This document shows positions 44,622-52,882 of a DNA stretch of 64,000 nt, one piece after another (position 1 is the first letter of the stretch; each line of letters starts with the position of its first letter). The translations under genes and the position numbers were made by a program. Origin of the DNA: Acidimicrobiia bacterium (GTDB taxonomy: Bacteria; Actinomycetota; Acidimicrobiia; Acidimicrobiales; AC-14); assembly GCA_023265045.1 (NCBI GenBank), contig JAHFUQ010000004.1, positions 36,958 to 100,957 of the forward strand, in the 5' to 3' direction. The notes under the pieces are model-generated. The model made no database searches. It was not told the origin of the DNA and was given only the letters and a program-made list of their open reading frames with translations.

Positions 44622-47162
44622 GTGCCCCAAGACGCCCCAAATGTGCGACCTCGCCAGAAACGATCAGATGATGGCAGCACGCCGCAAACGGCGCCACGCC
44701 CGGCGCGGAGCCCCTCCGAAGCCAAGGAATTGCACGCGGACCGGCCCCACTTCATCGAGTGGCTCAAGCGGTATGAGGCGGAGCGAAGATGGACCCACCG
44801 TGACCTGGGAAAGGCGCTCGGATACTCCGAAGCCCAGGTCCGGAAGGTGTTCTCGGGAGAGCGAGCCGTGACGCTGCCGCTCCTCCTGGCCAGCAGCAAG
44901 ATGTCCGGCCTGCCCGTCGAGGCCCTGACGGCGCCGGTGGAGAAGCCGCCCGCGCCGCCGCACGATGGTCCGCTCCTGGGCCGCGACGACGTCGTCGCCG
45001 AGGTCGTAGCCCGCCTGGAGGGGCCGAGGCGGTTGGTGACCTTGGTCGGCAGCCCTGGCGTCGGCAAGACCTCAGTGGCGGCGCGCGCCGTCGAGGCCTT
45101 GCACGAATCGAGCACGTTTCGGCATGGCGTGCGGTGGGTGTCCTTCGCGGAGATCACCGATCGCCACCGCGTGGCGAGCACGATTATGGAGGCCGTCGGC
45201 CTGCACGAAGTCCCGAGCCGCGTTCCGAGGGACCGGGTCTGCGAGTTCTTCGCCGGACAACACGGGCTGCTGGTGTTGGACAACTGGGAGCACGTCGCCA
45301 AAGAGACCCCGCTCATTGCGCGGTTGCTCGCGGCGGCACCCGAGCTAAGGATCCTCGTCACGAGCCGCGAGGTGCTGGCCATACCCGGCGAGGATGTGCT
45401 GCGCATCGATCCGCTCGCGCCCGAGGACGCCGTACGGCTGTTCGCGGCGCGTGCCAAGCCGCAGAACCAACCATTCGTGCTGACGACTGCGAACACTCCG
45501 GTCGTGGAGCGCATCTGCGCCCTCGTCGACCGGATCCCCTTGGGCATCAAGCTTACGGCCGCGTCCGCGGAGACCTTCACTCCGCAGGACATCGTCACGA
45601 TGCTCGAAGAAGCCCTCGACTTACCGGCGATGAGCGACCCGGGCGGGCCGTCCCACCATCGGACGCTCGGGGAGACGATCCGGTGGAGCTATCGCCGGCT
45701 GCCCACTGATACGCAGGAGCTGCTGGCACGGTTGTCCGTCTTCTCAGGCGGGTGGTCGGCGGAGGCCGCGACCGAGGTCTGCGGGGGGCCGAGCGCCACG
45801 GTGCGCACCATGCGGGAACAGTTGGCCCAGCTGAGCCGCGCCAGCCTGGTCGAGTCCGCCGAGGGCTTCGACAAGACCACGCGCTTCACCCTTTTGACGG
45901 TGATCCGCTCGTTCGCACTCGGCGAGCGCCGGTTGCTCGACGACGTCGACAGCCTGCCGTCCAAACACTGCACGTACTTCGCGGCCTTGGCGCGCCAGGC
46001 GGGGCCGGCCCTCGTCGGTGACGGCCAGGCCTACTGGCTGCGCGTACTCGACGACGAACGTCGGAACTTGGACGCGGCGGCCGACTGGGCCCGCGCCCAC
46101 GACCCGCCAACCGCGGTGGAGATCACGAGTCATCTCTGGCGCTACGCGTGGTTGCGAGGAAGACTCACCAGCGGCCGGCAGGCTATCTACGCGGCGCTCG
46201 AGGCCAGCGATCCCGGCGCCGAGCCACCCACGGCCCGTGCGCGGGCGCTCGTCGGGGCCGGCGTACTTGCGCGGATGGCCGCGCACCTCGACGAAGCATG
46301 GGGGTTGTTCGAGGCCGCTCGGGATCTGGCCTTCGAGGCGGACGACGCCGACCTCGTAGGGCTAGCGACCCTCAACCTCGGGATCGTGGAGGAGAACCGC
46401 CGAAACTTCGAGAGCGCTGTGGAGTATTTCGCAGCAGCCGAGAAGTCGTACGCGGATTGTGGGGGCACGCGCGGACTTAGCCACGTGGCCAACTGCGCCG
46501 GGATGATCAAGCTCCATGAGGACGATCTCGACGCCGCTGAAAAGCTCTTCCACGAGAGCCTGGCCAGCCTGCCGCCGGGCGACTACTACAGCCGAAGCCT
46601 GGTCGCGGGCAACATCGGGTGGATTCAATGGAAACGGAGGAACTTCACGGCGGCCCGCGTGCACTATCAGCAGAGCATGGACTGGGCCGAATCGATCGGC
46701 GACGAGATCGGCGTCGCCAACCGGCTGAGCGATCTCTCGCTGCTGGTGCTCGAACAGGGTGACACGGAGGCCGCATACCTCATGGCGCTGAAGGCCCTCG
46801 AACGGTTCCAGGATTGCGGCCACCGCCACGGCGCCGCCGAGTGCCTCGAAGGGTTGGGAACGATCCAGGCGAGGCGCGAACGACCCTCGCTGGCGGTTCC
46901 GTTCCTCGGCCTGGCCGATGCGATCCGCTTCGAGATCAAGTCACCCCTGAGCCCGCCCGAGGCGGCCGTGAACGCCCGCGTCACCGCCGCACTGGCCCGG
47001 GACGTTGGGCCTGACTTCTACGAGGACCTCTGGTCCGCGGGGCGCGCCATGACGATGGAAAACGCCGTCGCCATGGCACGCTCCGTCGCTCCCGGCGGGT
47101 CCGATGACCCAGCGGCGTCGTTGCCGCCAGGTCATCGGACGGAGCTACTTACTTTTCCTTAG
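44622..47162 (+). CDS. XRE-HTH / NB-ARC (STAND) / TPR regulator
   Basis: About 846 residues; the start is uncertain (GTG at 44622 or 44643). Residues 43-105 form an XRE-like helix-turn-helix (WTHRDLGKALGYSEAQVRKV). The NB-ARC ATPase has Walker A G-S-P-G-V-G-K-T at 143-150, Walker B LLVLDNWEHV, and sensor ILVTSREVLAI. C-terminal TPR-like repeats run from about 500 (AGVLARMAAHLDEAWGLFEA, NLGIVEENRRNFESAVEYF). Proteins of this build act as ligand-gated switches. Divergent from the operon's lipoprotein gene, it is placed to control it. Its stop overlaps that of the small Cys-tailed peptide on the opposite strand by two bases. Confidence 0.85.
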   Translation: MPQDAPNVRPRQKRSDDGSTPQTAPRPARSPSEAKELHADRPHFIEWLKRYEAERRWTHRDLGKALGYSEAQVRKVFSGERAVTLPLLLASSKMSGLPVEALTAPVEKPPAPPHDGPLLGRDDVVAEVVARLEGPRRLVTLVGSPGVGKTSVAARAVEALHESSTFRHGVRWVSFAEITDRHRVASTIMEAVGLHEVPSRVPRDRVCEFFAGQHGLLVLDNWEHVAKETPLIARLLAAAPELRILVTSREVLAIPGEDVLRIDPLAPEDAVRLFAARAKPQNQPFVLTTANTPVVERICALVDRIPLGIKLTAASAETFTPQDIVTMLEEALDLPAMSDPGGPSHHRTLGETIRWSYRRLPTDTQELLARLSVFSGGWSAEAATEVCGGPSATVRTMREQLAQLSRASLVESAEGFDKTTRFTLLTVIRSFALGERRLLDDVDSLPSKHCTYFAALARQAGPALVGDGQAYWLRVLDDERRNLDAAADWARAHDPPTAVEITSHLWRYAWLRGRLTSGRQAIYAALEASDPGAEPPTARARALVGAGVLARMAAHLDEAWGLFEAARDLAFEADDADLVGLATLNLGIVEENRRNFESAVEYFAAAEKSYADCGGTRGLSHVANCAGMIKLHEDDLDAAEKLFHESLASLPPGDYYSRSLVAGNIGWIQWKRRNFTAARVHYQQSMDWAESIGDEIGVANRLSDLSLLVLEQGDTEAAYLMALKALERFQDCGHRHGAAECLEGLGTIQARRERPSLAVPFLGLADAIRFEIKSPLSPPEAAVNARVTAALARDVGPDFYEDLWSAGRAMTMENAVAMARSVAPGGSDDPAASLPPGHRTELLTFP

Positions 47163-47335
47163 CAACCGCAGCTGGGCCCGGCAAGTGCAGGGGCAGCCGC
47201 GATCACCAGGGCGAGGGCGGCGCTGGTCCCAGCCACCCCCACCTTGCGGGCGAGGGTCCGGCTCCGGCCCAAGCCCCTACCAGCCTTGCGTTCGGGCGCG
47301 GCGCTGGACGGCGCCGTTGCCGTGAAATCGGCCAC
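47159..47335 (-). CDS. 58-residue exported peptide with Cys-Gly-Cys tail
   Basis: A GTG at 47335 with GAGGAGATCGGAA before it opens a 58-residue frame. A basic segment (RGLGRSRTLARK) and a hydrophobic core (VAGTSAALALVIAAAPALA) form a signal peptide. The mature part would be only A-G-P-S-C-G-C. It is last in the radical-SAM operon, 126 bp after the Cys-rich lipoprotein-like gene. A seven-residue product with two Cys is too odd to be a normal secreted protein; it may be a second modified peptide or the cleaved leader itself the signal. Below usual gene-calling length, so easily missed. Confidence 0.55.
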   Translation of the reverse strand: MADFTATAPSSAAPERKAGRGLGRSRTLARKVGVAGTSAALALVIAAAPALAGPSCGC

Positions 47336-47386
47336 TTCCGATCTCCTCTCGTCGACTACGGGACAGGCGCAAGGCCGGAGTCGTGT

Positions 47387-47404
47387 GCCGGGCTTTCGCC
47401 CGGC
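47387..47404 (-). terminator. GAAA-capped hairpin between the two peptide genes
   Basis: On the minus strand GCCGGGC-GAAA-GCCCGGC is a perfect 7-bp GC stem with a stable GNRA tetraloop. It lies 57 bp downstream of the Cys-rich precursor stop and 51 bp before the 58-residue peptide start. It could be an attenuator or mRNA-end stabiliser that sets the ratio of the two peptides; no T-run follows. Confidence 0.5.
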
Positions 47405-47461
47405 TCACGACCGTCCTTGCGTCGACGAGTGGCTCGGGGAGGGGCTCCTCCTACAGTCCCG

Positions 47462-47959
47462 TCAGCCGACGGGGATGCAATTGCAGGTGCAGATGGCGCC
47501 CGGAGGGATAGGACTGCCGCAGGCCCCGCTTCCGCTGCCGCCGCCGCTGCTGCCGCCGCCCGTCCCACCTCCGCTCGAGGGCGCTCGGGTGGCGGGAGAC
47601 GTGGCCGGCGTGGTGCGCGGGACGGTGGGCGGCGAGGTCGCCGGTGGGGATGTAGTCGGCGGGGATGTCGGCGGCGGCTGCGTCGTTGGCGGGGGTGGCG
47701 CCGTGGTCGTGCTGGTTGACGTAGTGGTCGACGACGAGGACGTCGTCGAGGACGTCTTCGCCTTCGGCTGGCTTGAAGCACTCCGGCCACAGGCCGCCAG
47801 CGCGGTCAACGCGGCGCCGAGCTTGATCGCGCCGCCAATGGCGCCGCGCCGGTTGAGCCGCGTGCCCATGCCAACGTCGGACAGGTACATGATCTCCACC
47901 GTTCCCGTGCAGTCGGGGTCGTGGAGCCGGTTGAGGTGGAACTCAGGACGTTCGGACAT
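47462..47959 (-). CDS. Tat-lipoprotein-like peptide with C-terminal CX9CXCXC core, candidate radical-SAM substrate
   Basis: 165 residues, GAGGAGGACC before the ATG. After a 33-residue leader comes a twin-arginine-like signal (N-R-R-G-A-I at 36-41) and lipobox L-A-A-C (Cys57). A Ser/Thr/Pro linker spans about 60-128 and a Gly/Ser linker 129-145. The last 20 residues are ACGSPIPPGAICTCNCIPVG, with Cys147, 157, 159 and 161. It overlaps the maturase gene by 17 bases. A short Cys-cluster tail encoded beside a SPASM maturase is the usual arrangement for RiPP precursors with thioether or metal-linked cores. The lipid anchor would display the modified tail on the cell surface, which is inference. Confidence 0.7.
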   Translation of the reverse strand: MSERPEFHLNRLHDPDCTGTVEIMYLSDVGMGTRLNRRGAIGGAIKLGAALTALAACGRSASSQPKAKTSSTTSSSSTTTSTSTTTAPPPPTTQPPPTSPPTTSPPATSPPTVPRTTPATSPATRAPSSGGGTGGGSSGGGSGSGACGSPIPPGAICTCNCIPVG

Positions 47960-49397
47960 GGTCCTCCTCGATGCGGTCGGAGCCACCGTGCCAGACCAGA
48001 CCTCCTGAGCCAGCGATGGCGTCGAGAATCTGGTCCTTGGTCAGCTCGCGGGTGATGTGACACCGTTCGGAACCCTGGAAGGCGCCGTCCCCCGACGCCG
48101 AAAGGGCTTTGTGATAGCAATCGCCGGAGCAGGAGAATTTCGCGAAACACCCCGAACAGAAGTCGTGGTAGCCGCGAGCGTGCTGGCGCAGGCGGACTAG
48201 CGCCGGCATGTCGAACTCATAGCCTTGGCCCTCGCCTGCCGATCGCCCGTACATGAATGTGGCCGCCTGCGGGCTCCCCTCGGAGAACGTCTCGTAGCAC
48301 GACGACACGCGACCGGTGGGCGTGAGGGCAAACAGGTCGCGCGTCACCCCGCAGAAGTGGCTCGTGAGTAAGCCGAGGCGCGCCGCGGAGTAGGAGATCT
48401 CCTGTCCCTGCGCGCGCGCCCGCTCCTGCGCCGCACGGTACGCGTCGATGAACTCCGCGGTTTCGGCGGTGGGCGCATCCGACCAGCGCCCGAGCTGGTA
48501 GGCGGGCTCCACCTGGATACGCCGCGGCGAGTACTTGTGGGTCAGGAAGTCGATCGAGTCGGGCAGGCACGAGATCTGGTCGGCCGTCACCGTGATCCGG
48601 AGGGAAAACGGCAGTCCCGCCTCCTCGAACCGGTCGAGGGTGCGCATGACAGAGCCGCTGGACGGCTTTCCACTCACCGTGGGCCGGTGCATGTCGTGCA
48701 CGGCGGGAAGACCGTCGAAGGACACGCTGGCCCCGTCGATGTTGGCCACGACCCACTCGACCTGCTCTGGGCGAAGGACGCCGTTGGTCGCCAACCCGGC
48801 ACGGACCATCACGCCGTGGCCGGCGGCACGCCGCCGGGCGTAGACCAAGGACTCCGTGAGGACGGACCAGTTGAGCGTCGGCTCGCCTCCGCCGTGGTAG
48901 TTCACGTCGATGCGGCTCTGGCCGAGCTTCACCGCGTTCGCCAGTACGAAGTCAATGCCGTCGGTCGCCGTTGCCAAGCTCATGCGCTCGATAGGCGTGT
49001 CCCCCGCCGAGGCGTAGCAATAGTGACAGCGAAGGTTGCAGGCCGTCGTCAGGAACAACGTGACGGCAGTCGGTGTCGGGTCCCCGGAGAACACGTCGTC
49101 CGGCGGATGTTCGGCGCCGCCGTCGATGATCTCGATGGCCCGTAGGAACTCCACCAGCTCGACGCCCACGTTCTTCGCGCCGTCGACCCCGTCGCGGTCC
49201 AGCTGCGCAAGTGCACGCACGCCCGCGGGGTTGGTCACGAAGGCGGCCCGCCGCAGGGGTGCGTAGATGAGGGTTTGGTCACCGTCGAGAGGGATGGCGA
49301 ACACCTCGGCCGACAAGCCCGACGGCGGCCGCGCCTGCCCTGGGTTGGTCGATGGGCGCCGCTGGAACGTCACCGGCGCCCAGTCGACGGCGCTCAT
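47943..49397 (-). CDS. Radical SAM/SPASM peptide maturase
   Basis: 484 residues. The radical-SAM cluster motif is C120-x3-C124-x2-C127 (TACNLRCHYCYAS). The following N-Y-H-G-G-G-E-P-T is the glycine-rich SAM-binding motif. The C-terminal 150 residues carry the SPASM Cys set (HFCGVTRD, SSCYETF, DFCSGCFAKFSCSGDCYHK, ERCHIT) for two auxiliary 4Fe-4S clusters. An N-terminal 110 residues may hold a precursor-recognition element. Enzymes of this class install thioether, carbon-carbon or epimer modifications on ribosomal peptides. It overlaps the gene upstream (ATGA) and the precursor-like gene downstream. Confidence 0.9.
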   Translation of the reverse strand: MSAVDWAPVTFQRRPSTNPGQARPPSGLSAEVFAIPLDGDQTLIYAPLRRAAFVTNPAGVRALAQLDRDGVDGAKNVGVELVEFLRAIEIIDGGAEHPPDDVFSGDPTPTAVTLFLTTACNLRCHYCYASAGDTPIERMSLATATDGIDFVLANAVKLGQSRIDVNYHGGGEPTLNWSVLTESLVYARRRAAGHGVMVRAGLATNGVLRPEQVEWVVANIDGASVSFDGLPAVHDMHRPTVSGKPSSGSVMRTLDRFEEAGLPFSLRITVTADQISCLPDSIDFLTHKYSPRRIQVEPAYQLGRWSDAPTAETAEFIDAYRAAQERARAQGQEISYSAARLGLLTSHFCGVTRDLFALTPTGRVSSCYETFSEGSPQAATFMYGRSAGEGQGYEFDMPALVRLRQHARGYHDFCSGCFAKFSCSGDCYHKALSASGDGAFQGSERCHITRELTKDQILDAIAGSGGLVWHGGSDRIEEDHVRTS

Positions 49398-50137
49398 CGA
49401 GCCGCACGCTCGGCTCGGCGTGCGGCCAGGTCGGCGGCGCGCGCCTGCTGGCGCGCCTCGATCTCGGCATCGCGTGTCGCTTCACGGGCGCGGACCTCCG
49501 CGTCGCGGACGGCGTCCCGTGCCGCCACTTCGGCGTCGCGCTCTGCCAGACGAGCGCTCACCTCGACGGCCCGTTGCGCCGATCGCGCGGCGCCGCGGTC
49601 AACCGCGGTCGTTGGGATGGCGGTCGAAGGCGCGCCCGCCGGCGCTACCGCTGGCGCGGGCGCCGATGGCGATGGCGAACTGGCGGGCGGACCGCCAGCC
49701 GGGGGAGCTGCGGGATTGGCGGACCCTTCAGCCACCCGGAACTGCTGCGGCGGATACTGGCGGGGTGCGGCGCCGGTCCCGCCCCGGCAGGTGGCGGTCA
49801 GCGTGTACAGGCCGGGCGCCGCGTTCTGGGAAATCGTGGCCGACCCCGCAAATCGCGAGATGCTCCCGTCGGCGCCGACAAAGGCCTCAGTTCCGAACAC
49901 CGAGCGGTCCATCAGCGGATTGATCCGCAGTTCGATGTCGGGTACGCCGGGTCCCGACTTGGGACAGGTGTCCCCGGCGTACTCGAGGGTCCCGCCGGGC
50001 GCGACGGTGTCCCGGTTGATGGTGAACACGTCCAGCGCACCAGCGGAGACAGCGCTGCCGACGACGTACGTTGTGACGATCCCGACCGCCCGAACGAGGC
50101 GGAGCCTCCGGCGAGCACGGCTTCGGCGACCTGACAT
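49394..50137 (-). CDS. Secreted protein with Ala/Arg/Glu-rich charged tail
   Basis: 247 residues from an ATG at 50137. A basic start (RRSRARRRLRLVRAVG) and hydrophobic segment (IVTTYVVGSAVSAGALDVF) form an anchor or signal. Residues 35-135 are strand-rich and Ig-like with two Cys (GDTCPKSGPG, TATCRGG). A Pro/Ala linker follows, then an 80-residue tail of near-repeats (AERDAEVAARDA, VRDAEVRAREA, TRDAEIEAR) predicting a charged helix. First gene of the maturase operon with ATGA coupling to it. Its role may be cell-wall binding or presentation of the peptide; no family recognised. Confidence 0.65.
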   Translation of the reverse strand: MSGRRSRARRRLRLVRAVGIVTTYVVGSAVSAGALDVFTINRDTVAPGGTLEYAGDTCPKSGPGVPDIELRINPLMDRSVFGTEAFVGADGSISRFAGSATISQNAAPGLYTLTATCRGGTGAAPRQYPPQQFRVAEGSANPAAPPAGGPPASSPSPSAPAPAVAPAGAPSTAIPTTAVDRGAARSAQRAVEVSARLAERDAEVAARDAVRDAEVRAREATRDAEIEARQQARAADLAARRAERAAR

Positions 50138-50756
50138 TTGGTTGAACCCCGCTTCCTTGTCAGCGAACCCGGTAGCTCCGGGCTTGCGTGAAAAGACGAT
50201 CAAACGCGAGGCGGGACAAGGCGTTACAAAAGGCACGCATTTCCATGCTTTTACTGTTTTTTGTTGGCCTGTCCATGCCTTCGATCCAGAGATGAGTCGA
50301 GGCCCTGTCAGCGTGCCCATTGCGGGCTCCGTGCGACGGGTCGAAGGCGCAGGGTCAACTCTGAGGCCACCGGGTGACCGGGCGACGAGGTACAGGCATG
50401 GCTGCTAGCGATGCCCGAGGGATTGACGCTGGGCACGGCGTCGCGCTACGCGCGACCTCTGCCGTAAGTAGGGCCAATCGAAGGCCGCGAAAGACCGAAC
50501 CGCGGGCGGCGTTGATCGCCGCCGGGCTCTACGGCGCGCTGATCTCGAACGACAAGGGCGGGTACGCAGCCGTCACGAGTGCCGGTCCGAGGTTGAGCGG
50601 ACGATTGGCCCGTACGAGCGTCAGCAGGCTGATCAGATTCGTCTTCGGTAGGGGGTCACAAAGAGATTACGTGATGCGGACGAAATGCGGACTGGCAGAG
50701 TCCCCCAGCGGGCGCTCCGGCGAGATAAAATGGGCCTTGACCTGCACTTTCGCGTT
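50138..50756. other. Right-end DNA of the island; no credible gene
   Basis: About 620 bp with no convincing coding frame. It would hold the promoter of the maturase operon. Near the tRNA it contains TAGGGGGTCA (50649-50658), TGCGGAC (50675-50681) and ATGCGGACT (50685-50693), matching the left copy at 16530-16584 in order and near-identical spacing. I looked for and did not find an integrase or excisionase gene. Confidence 0.5.
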
Positions 50757-50803
50757 GTGGAGACGACCGGACTCGAACCGGCGACCCCCTGCTTGCAAAG
50801 CAG
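50757..50803 (-). repeat. Right attachment-site repeat within tRNA-Ala
   Basis: 47 bp identical to 16646-16692, covering the 3' half of the tRNA gene. If the island excised by recombination between the two copies, one copy would stay with the chromosome and rebuild an identical tRNA. Confidence 0.8.
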
Positions 50804-50831
50804 GTGCTCTAGCCAACTGAGCTACGTCCCC
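50758..50831 (-). tRNA. tRNA-Ala (anticodon TGC)
   Basis: On the minus strand the gene reads GGGGACGTAGCTCAGTTGGC from 50831. The acceptor stem GGGGACG pairs with CGTCTCC (one G-T), the D-arm is GCTC...GAGC, the anticodon arm is CTGCT-TTGCAAG-CAG with anticodon TGC, and the T-arm is GCCGGTTCGAGTCCGGT. Discriminator A at 50758; CCA is not encoded. Complete and apparently functional; its 3' half is the island attachment repeat. Confidence 0.95.
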
Positions 50832-51228
50832 TGGCCTGCTACTTCGCCCCAAACAGGGCTTCTACCTGCGGTGTCGCGGTGACTCGTCCTCCTTCCATCG
50901 GGTCGGCATGTGCCGCCGTGGGTCGGTGAAACTCGGGGATTTTGGGGAAACGCGGGTCCCTTCCAACAGGGTACCTTCCGCGCTTACTGGCCTCGGCCGG
51001 CCCGCGGCGGGGCGCAGGCGAGACGCTCGGCGTGCCCGCGTCGTTGTCGCGGCGCAGCGTCCAGTCGCCGCCTTCGTGGATCCAGGCAGTGCTCGACGAG
51101 GAGTGGCAGGCGTCGTTCTTCCGATGCCGAGCCTTCGGCAGGTCGGGAGCCGACGCCAGGTCACGCCGAGGCTTCGGGGAGCCGCCTGATCAAGGACGGC
51201 GAGGCGCCTCGTCTGCGACGCGTAGTCC
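50832..51228. other. Stretch without a recognisable gene
   Basis: Directly 5' of the tRNA, so it should carry the tRNA promoter. Several long frames exist because of GC content, but none is protein-like. Nothing else recognised. Confidence 0.4.
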
Positions 51229-51813
51229 TCAACCGGGAGGGCTCGCCCGGCCATCCGCTGACAGCCGTCCAGGCGGCCAGCCCGCCCGCCCTGGGGGCCG
51301 ACTCCCGCTCGGTGCGGGGTCGAATGCGTTCTGCGAGGGGGCCGTCTCAGAGCTGCGCTGGAACGGCCGGGACCGCCGCCAGAAGCGCTTTCCTTGCGGC
51401 GGACGGCCCCGAGCCGTTCCGCCGAACCAGCAGATCCGCCGAGGGGGGCGGTGGCCCTCCAGCACCACCAGCTCGGCCCATCCGTGCCGTCCTGCGGCGT
51501 TGCGTCGCGCGTGGAAGGCGGCCTTGGCCTCGCAATCGCCGTGATACACCCCGAGAAGGTCCCCCGAGCCGCCGAGGCGGTCGTCGGAGTCCCCGCCGAA
51601 CAGCAGGAATCGGGCCGGGCAGTTTGCTCCCCGGAGGCCGATATCGAAGGCGCGGGTGAGGTCATCCAGGGGAAGCTCCACCACCCCTCCGGCGAGGGGC
51701 CTTTCCGCCGACGAGCGAAGGCGGAGCAGCGCCTTTGCCCTCACGTACTCGACGTGGACGGAAGCCTCGCCGGCACCGATCGTCACCGCCCTGGACCTAC
51801 CCACGAGATACAC
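51229..51813 (-). CDS. Hypothetical protein
   Basis: 194 residues. The first 130 are protein-like: strands YLVGRSRAVTIGAGEASVHV and VELPLDDLTRAFDIGL, then GVYHGDCEAKAAFHARRN and WAELVVLEGHRPPRRICWFG, reading as one small domain ending in C-W-F-G. The last 60 residues are Pro/Arg/Ser-rich and look like readthrough after a lost stop. No family recognised. Start ATG at 51813 with TCATCCGGAGGTG upstream (GGAGG). Confidence 0.45.
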   Translation of the reverse strand: MYLVGRSRAVTIGAGEASVHVEYVRAKALLRLRSSAERPLAGGVVELPLDDLTRAFDIGLRGANCPARFLLFGGDSDDRLGGSGDLLGVYHGDCEAKAAFHARRNAAGRHGWAELVVLEGHRPPRRICWFGGTARGRPPQGKRFWRRSRPFQRSSETAPSQNAFDPAPSGSRPPGRAGWPPGRLSADGRASPPG

Positions 51814-52289
51814 CTCCGGATGAGAAGTGCCTCCTTGGACGCCGGCAACCCCCTGATTCTTCGCACTGACGGGTGGAAGAATCGACGGCCGGGAGCGGCT
51901 GTCCCATCGTCGTGATCGAACCGGCCTGACCGTGCCCGCCTGCGCTGCGCTTCAGGTCCGGACGAAGGTCACGGACTTGGCGCCGCCGGCGCACGTGAAG
52001 TCCGAGGTGGGAAGGAAGCGCTCGCTCTGCGCGGTCCGCTCGCACGCGAAGTCGTCGACCTCAGGGCCCGGCTGTCGTCGTCACCTCGAGCTGGCCGATG
52101 CGCACGCCGTGCAGGTGAACACGCTGCGGTATGCGCCGGACGTGACTGGCCGCACACCGATATTGCTCATCCGGCAGGCACCGTTCGAGGGACGACGAAC
52201 TCGTCGGACAGACGCCCCGCCGGCTTCACAGTGACGGTGTGCTCCGCCTGAGGTTGCAGCCGGCTTCTCCGTCATAGGGGCCGCTGACA
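51814..52289. other. Stretch without a recognisable gene
   Basis: No frame on either strand gives a convincing protein. It leads into the decayed regulator fragment that follows and may be further decayed sequence of the same gene. Confidence 0.35.
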
Positions 52290-52690
52290 CCCGGATCTGG
52301 TCCGACTCCGGGCGGGCGGACGAGGCCCGGAACGGGCTGCGGACCGAATACGAAGCCGCGCTCCCGCAACCTCGGGACTACTTCCGCCTGTGCTATCTCT
52401 GCCGATGGGCCGAGGCGGCGGTCCATATATCGGTAACCGTGCTGCCGCGGCAGCGCTCTCGACCGCCGCGCACCCTGGTCCGATCAGGTCGTGCACTTCG
52501 ACCTTGGAATCCTCGGCGCCGCCCATCATCACGTCGGGATGCTCGCGTCCACCCTCGGCCGCTACGACCTCGCCGCGGCGGCCCTTGCGAAGGCGCAGAC
52601 CATGCACAAACGGCGCAGCGCCCGTTCCCCGGACCCGCACCCATCTCGAACGGGCCAGGATGCTGATCGCCCTCGCGGTCGCCACGCTGT
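52290..52690 (+). pseudogene. Decayed C-terminal fragment of a large TPR/AAA regulator
   Basis: One frame reads WSDSGRADEARNGLRTEYEA and AEAAVHIS. Another, from about 52493, reads DLGILGAAHHHVGMLASTLGRYD and LAKAQTMHKR. A third gives RTHLERARMLIALA. Together they match the end of BTAD/LuxR regulators; the intact gene at 60099-63728 has DHYLGLLATTLGRFDAAEAYL and ARTYLAWGAMLRA in the same place. The rest of the gene is gone and at least two frameshifts are present. Confidence 0.55.
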
Positions 52691-52882
52691 TCGTCCCTCC
52701 ACGCCCAGGGGGAGGCGGCCTTCATCGCCGTCCGGCGGATCGCGCCCAGTGGCCGCATCCCCGGCGACGGGAACGGGGGTCGCACTCCATCGACGCCGGT
52801 TGAGCTTGGATTCTCGCTACTTGACGCTCGGGTTGGGGCATACTTCGCGGTGATGTCGGCGGGCTCGAGGAACGGACGCGAG

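Noticed and set aside
16693..50756. Integrase or excisionase for the island
   Set aside because: I looked in all plausible frames near both ends for tyrosine (R-H-R-Y) and serine recombinase patterns and saw none. Reported as absent rather than inferred.
50374..50820. 148-residue plus-strand frame ending near RRPDSNRRPPACKAGAL
   Set aside because: This is the well-known false gene produced by reading the antisense strand of a tRNA; the tRNA-Ala explains it. The same applies to frames over 16646-16692.
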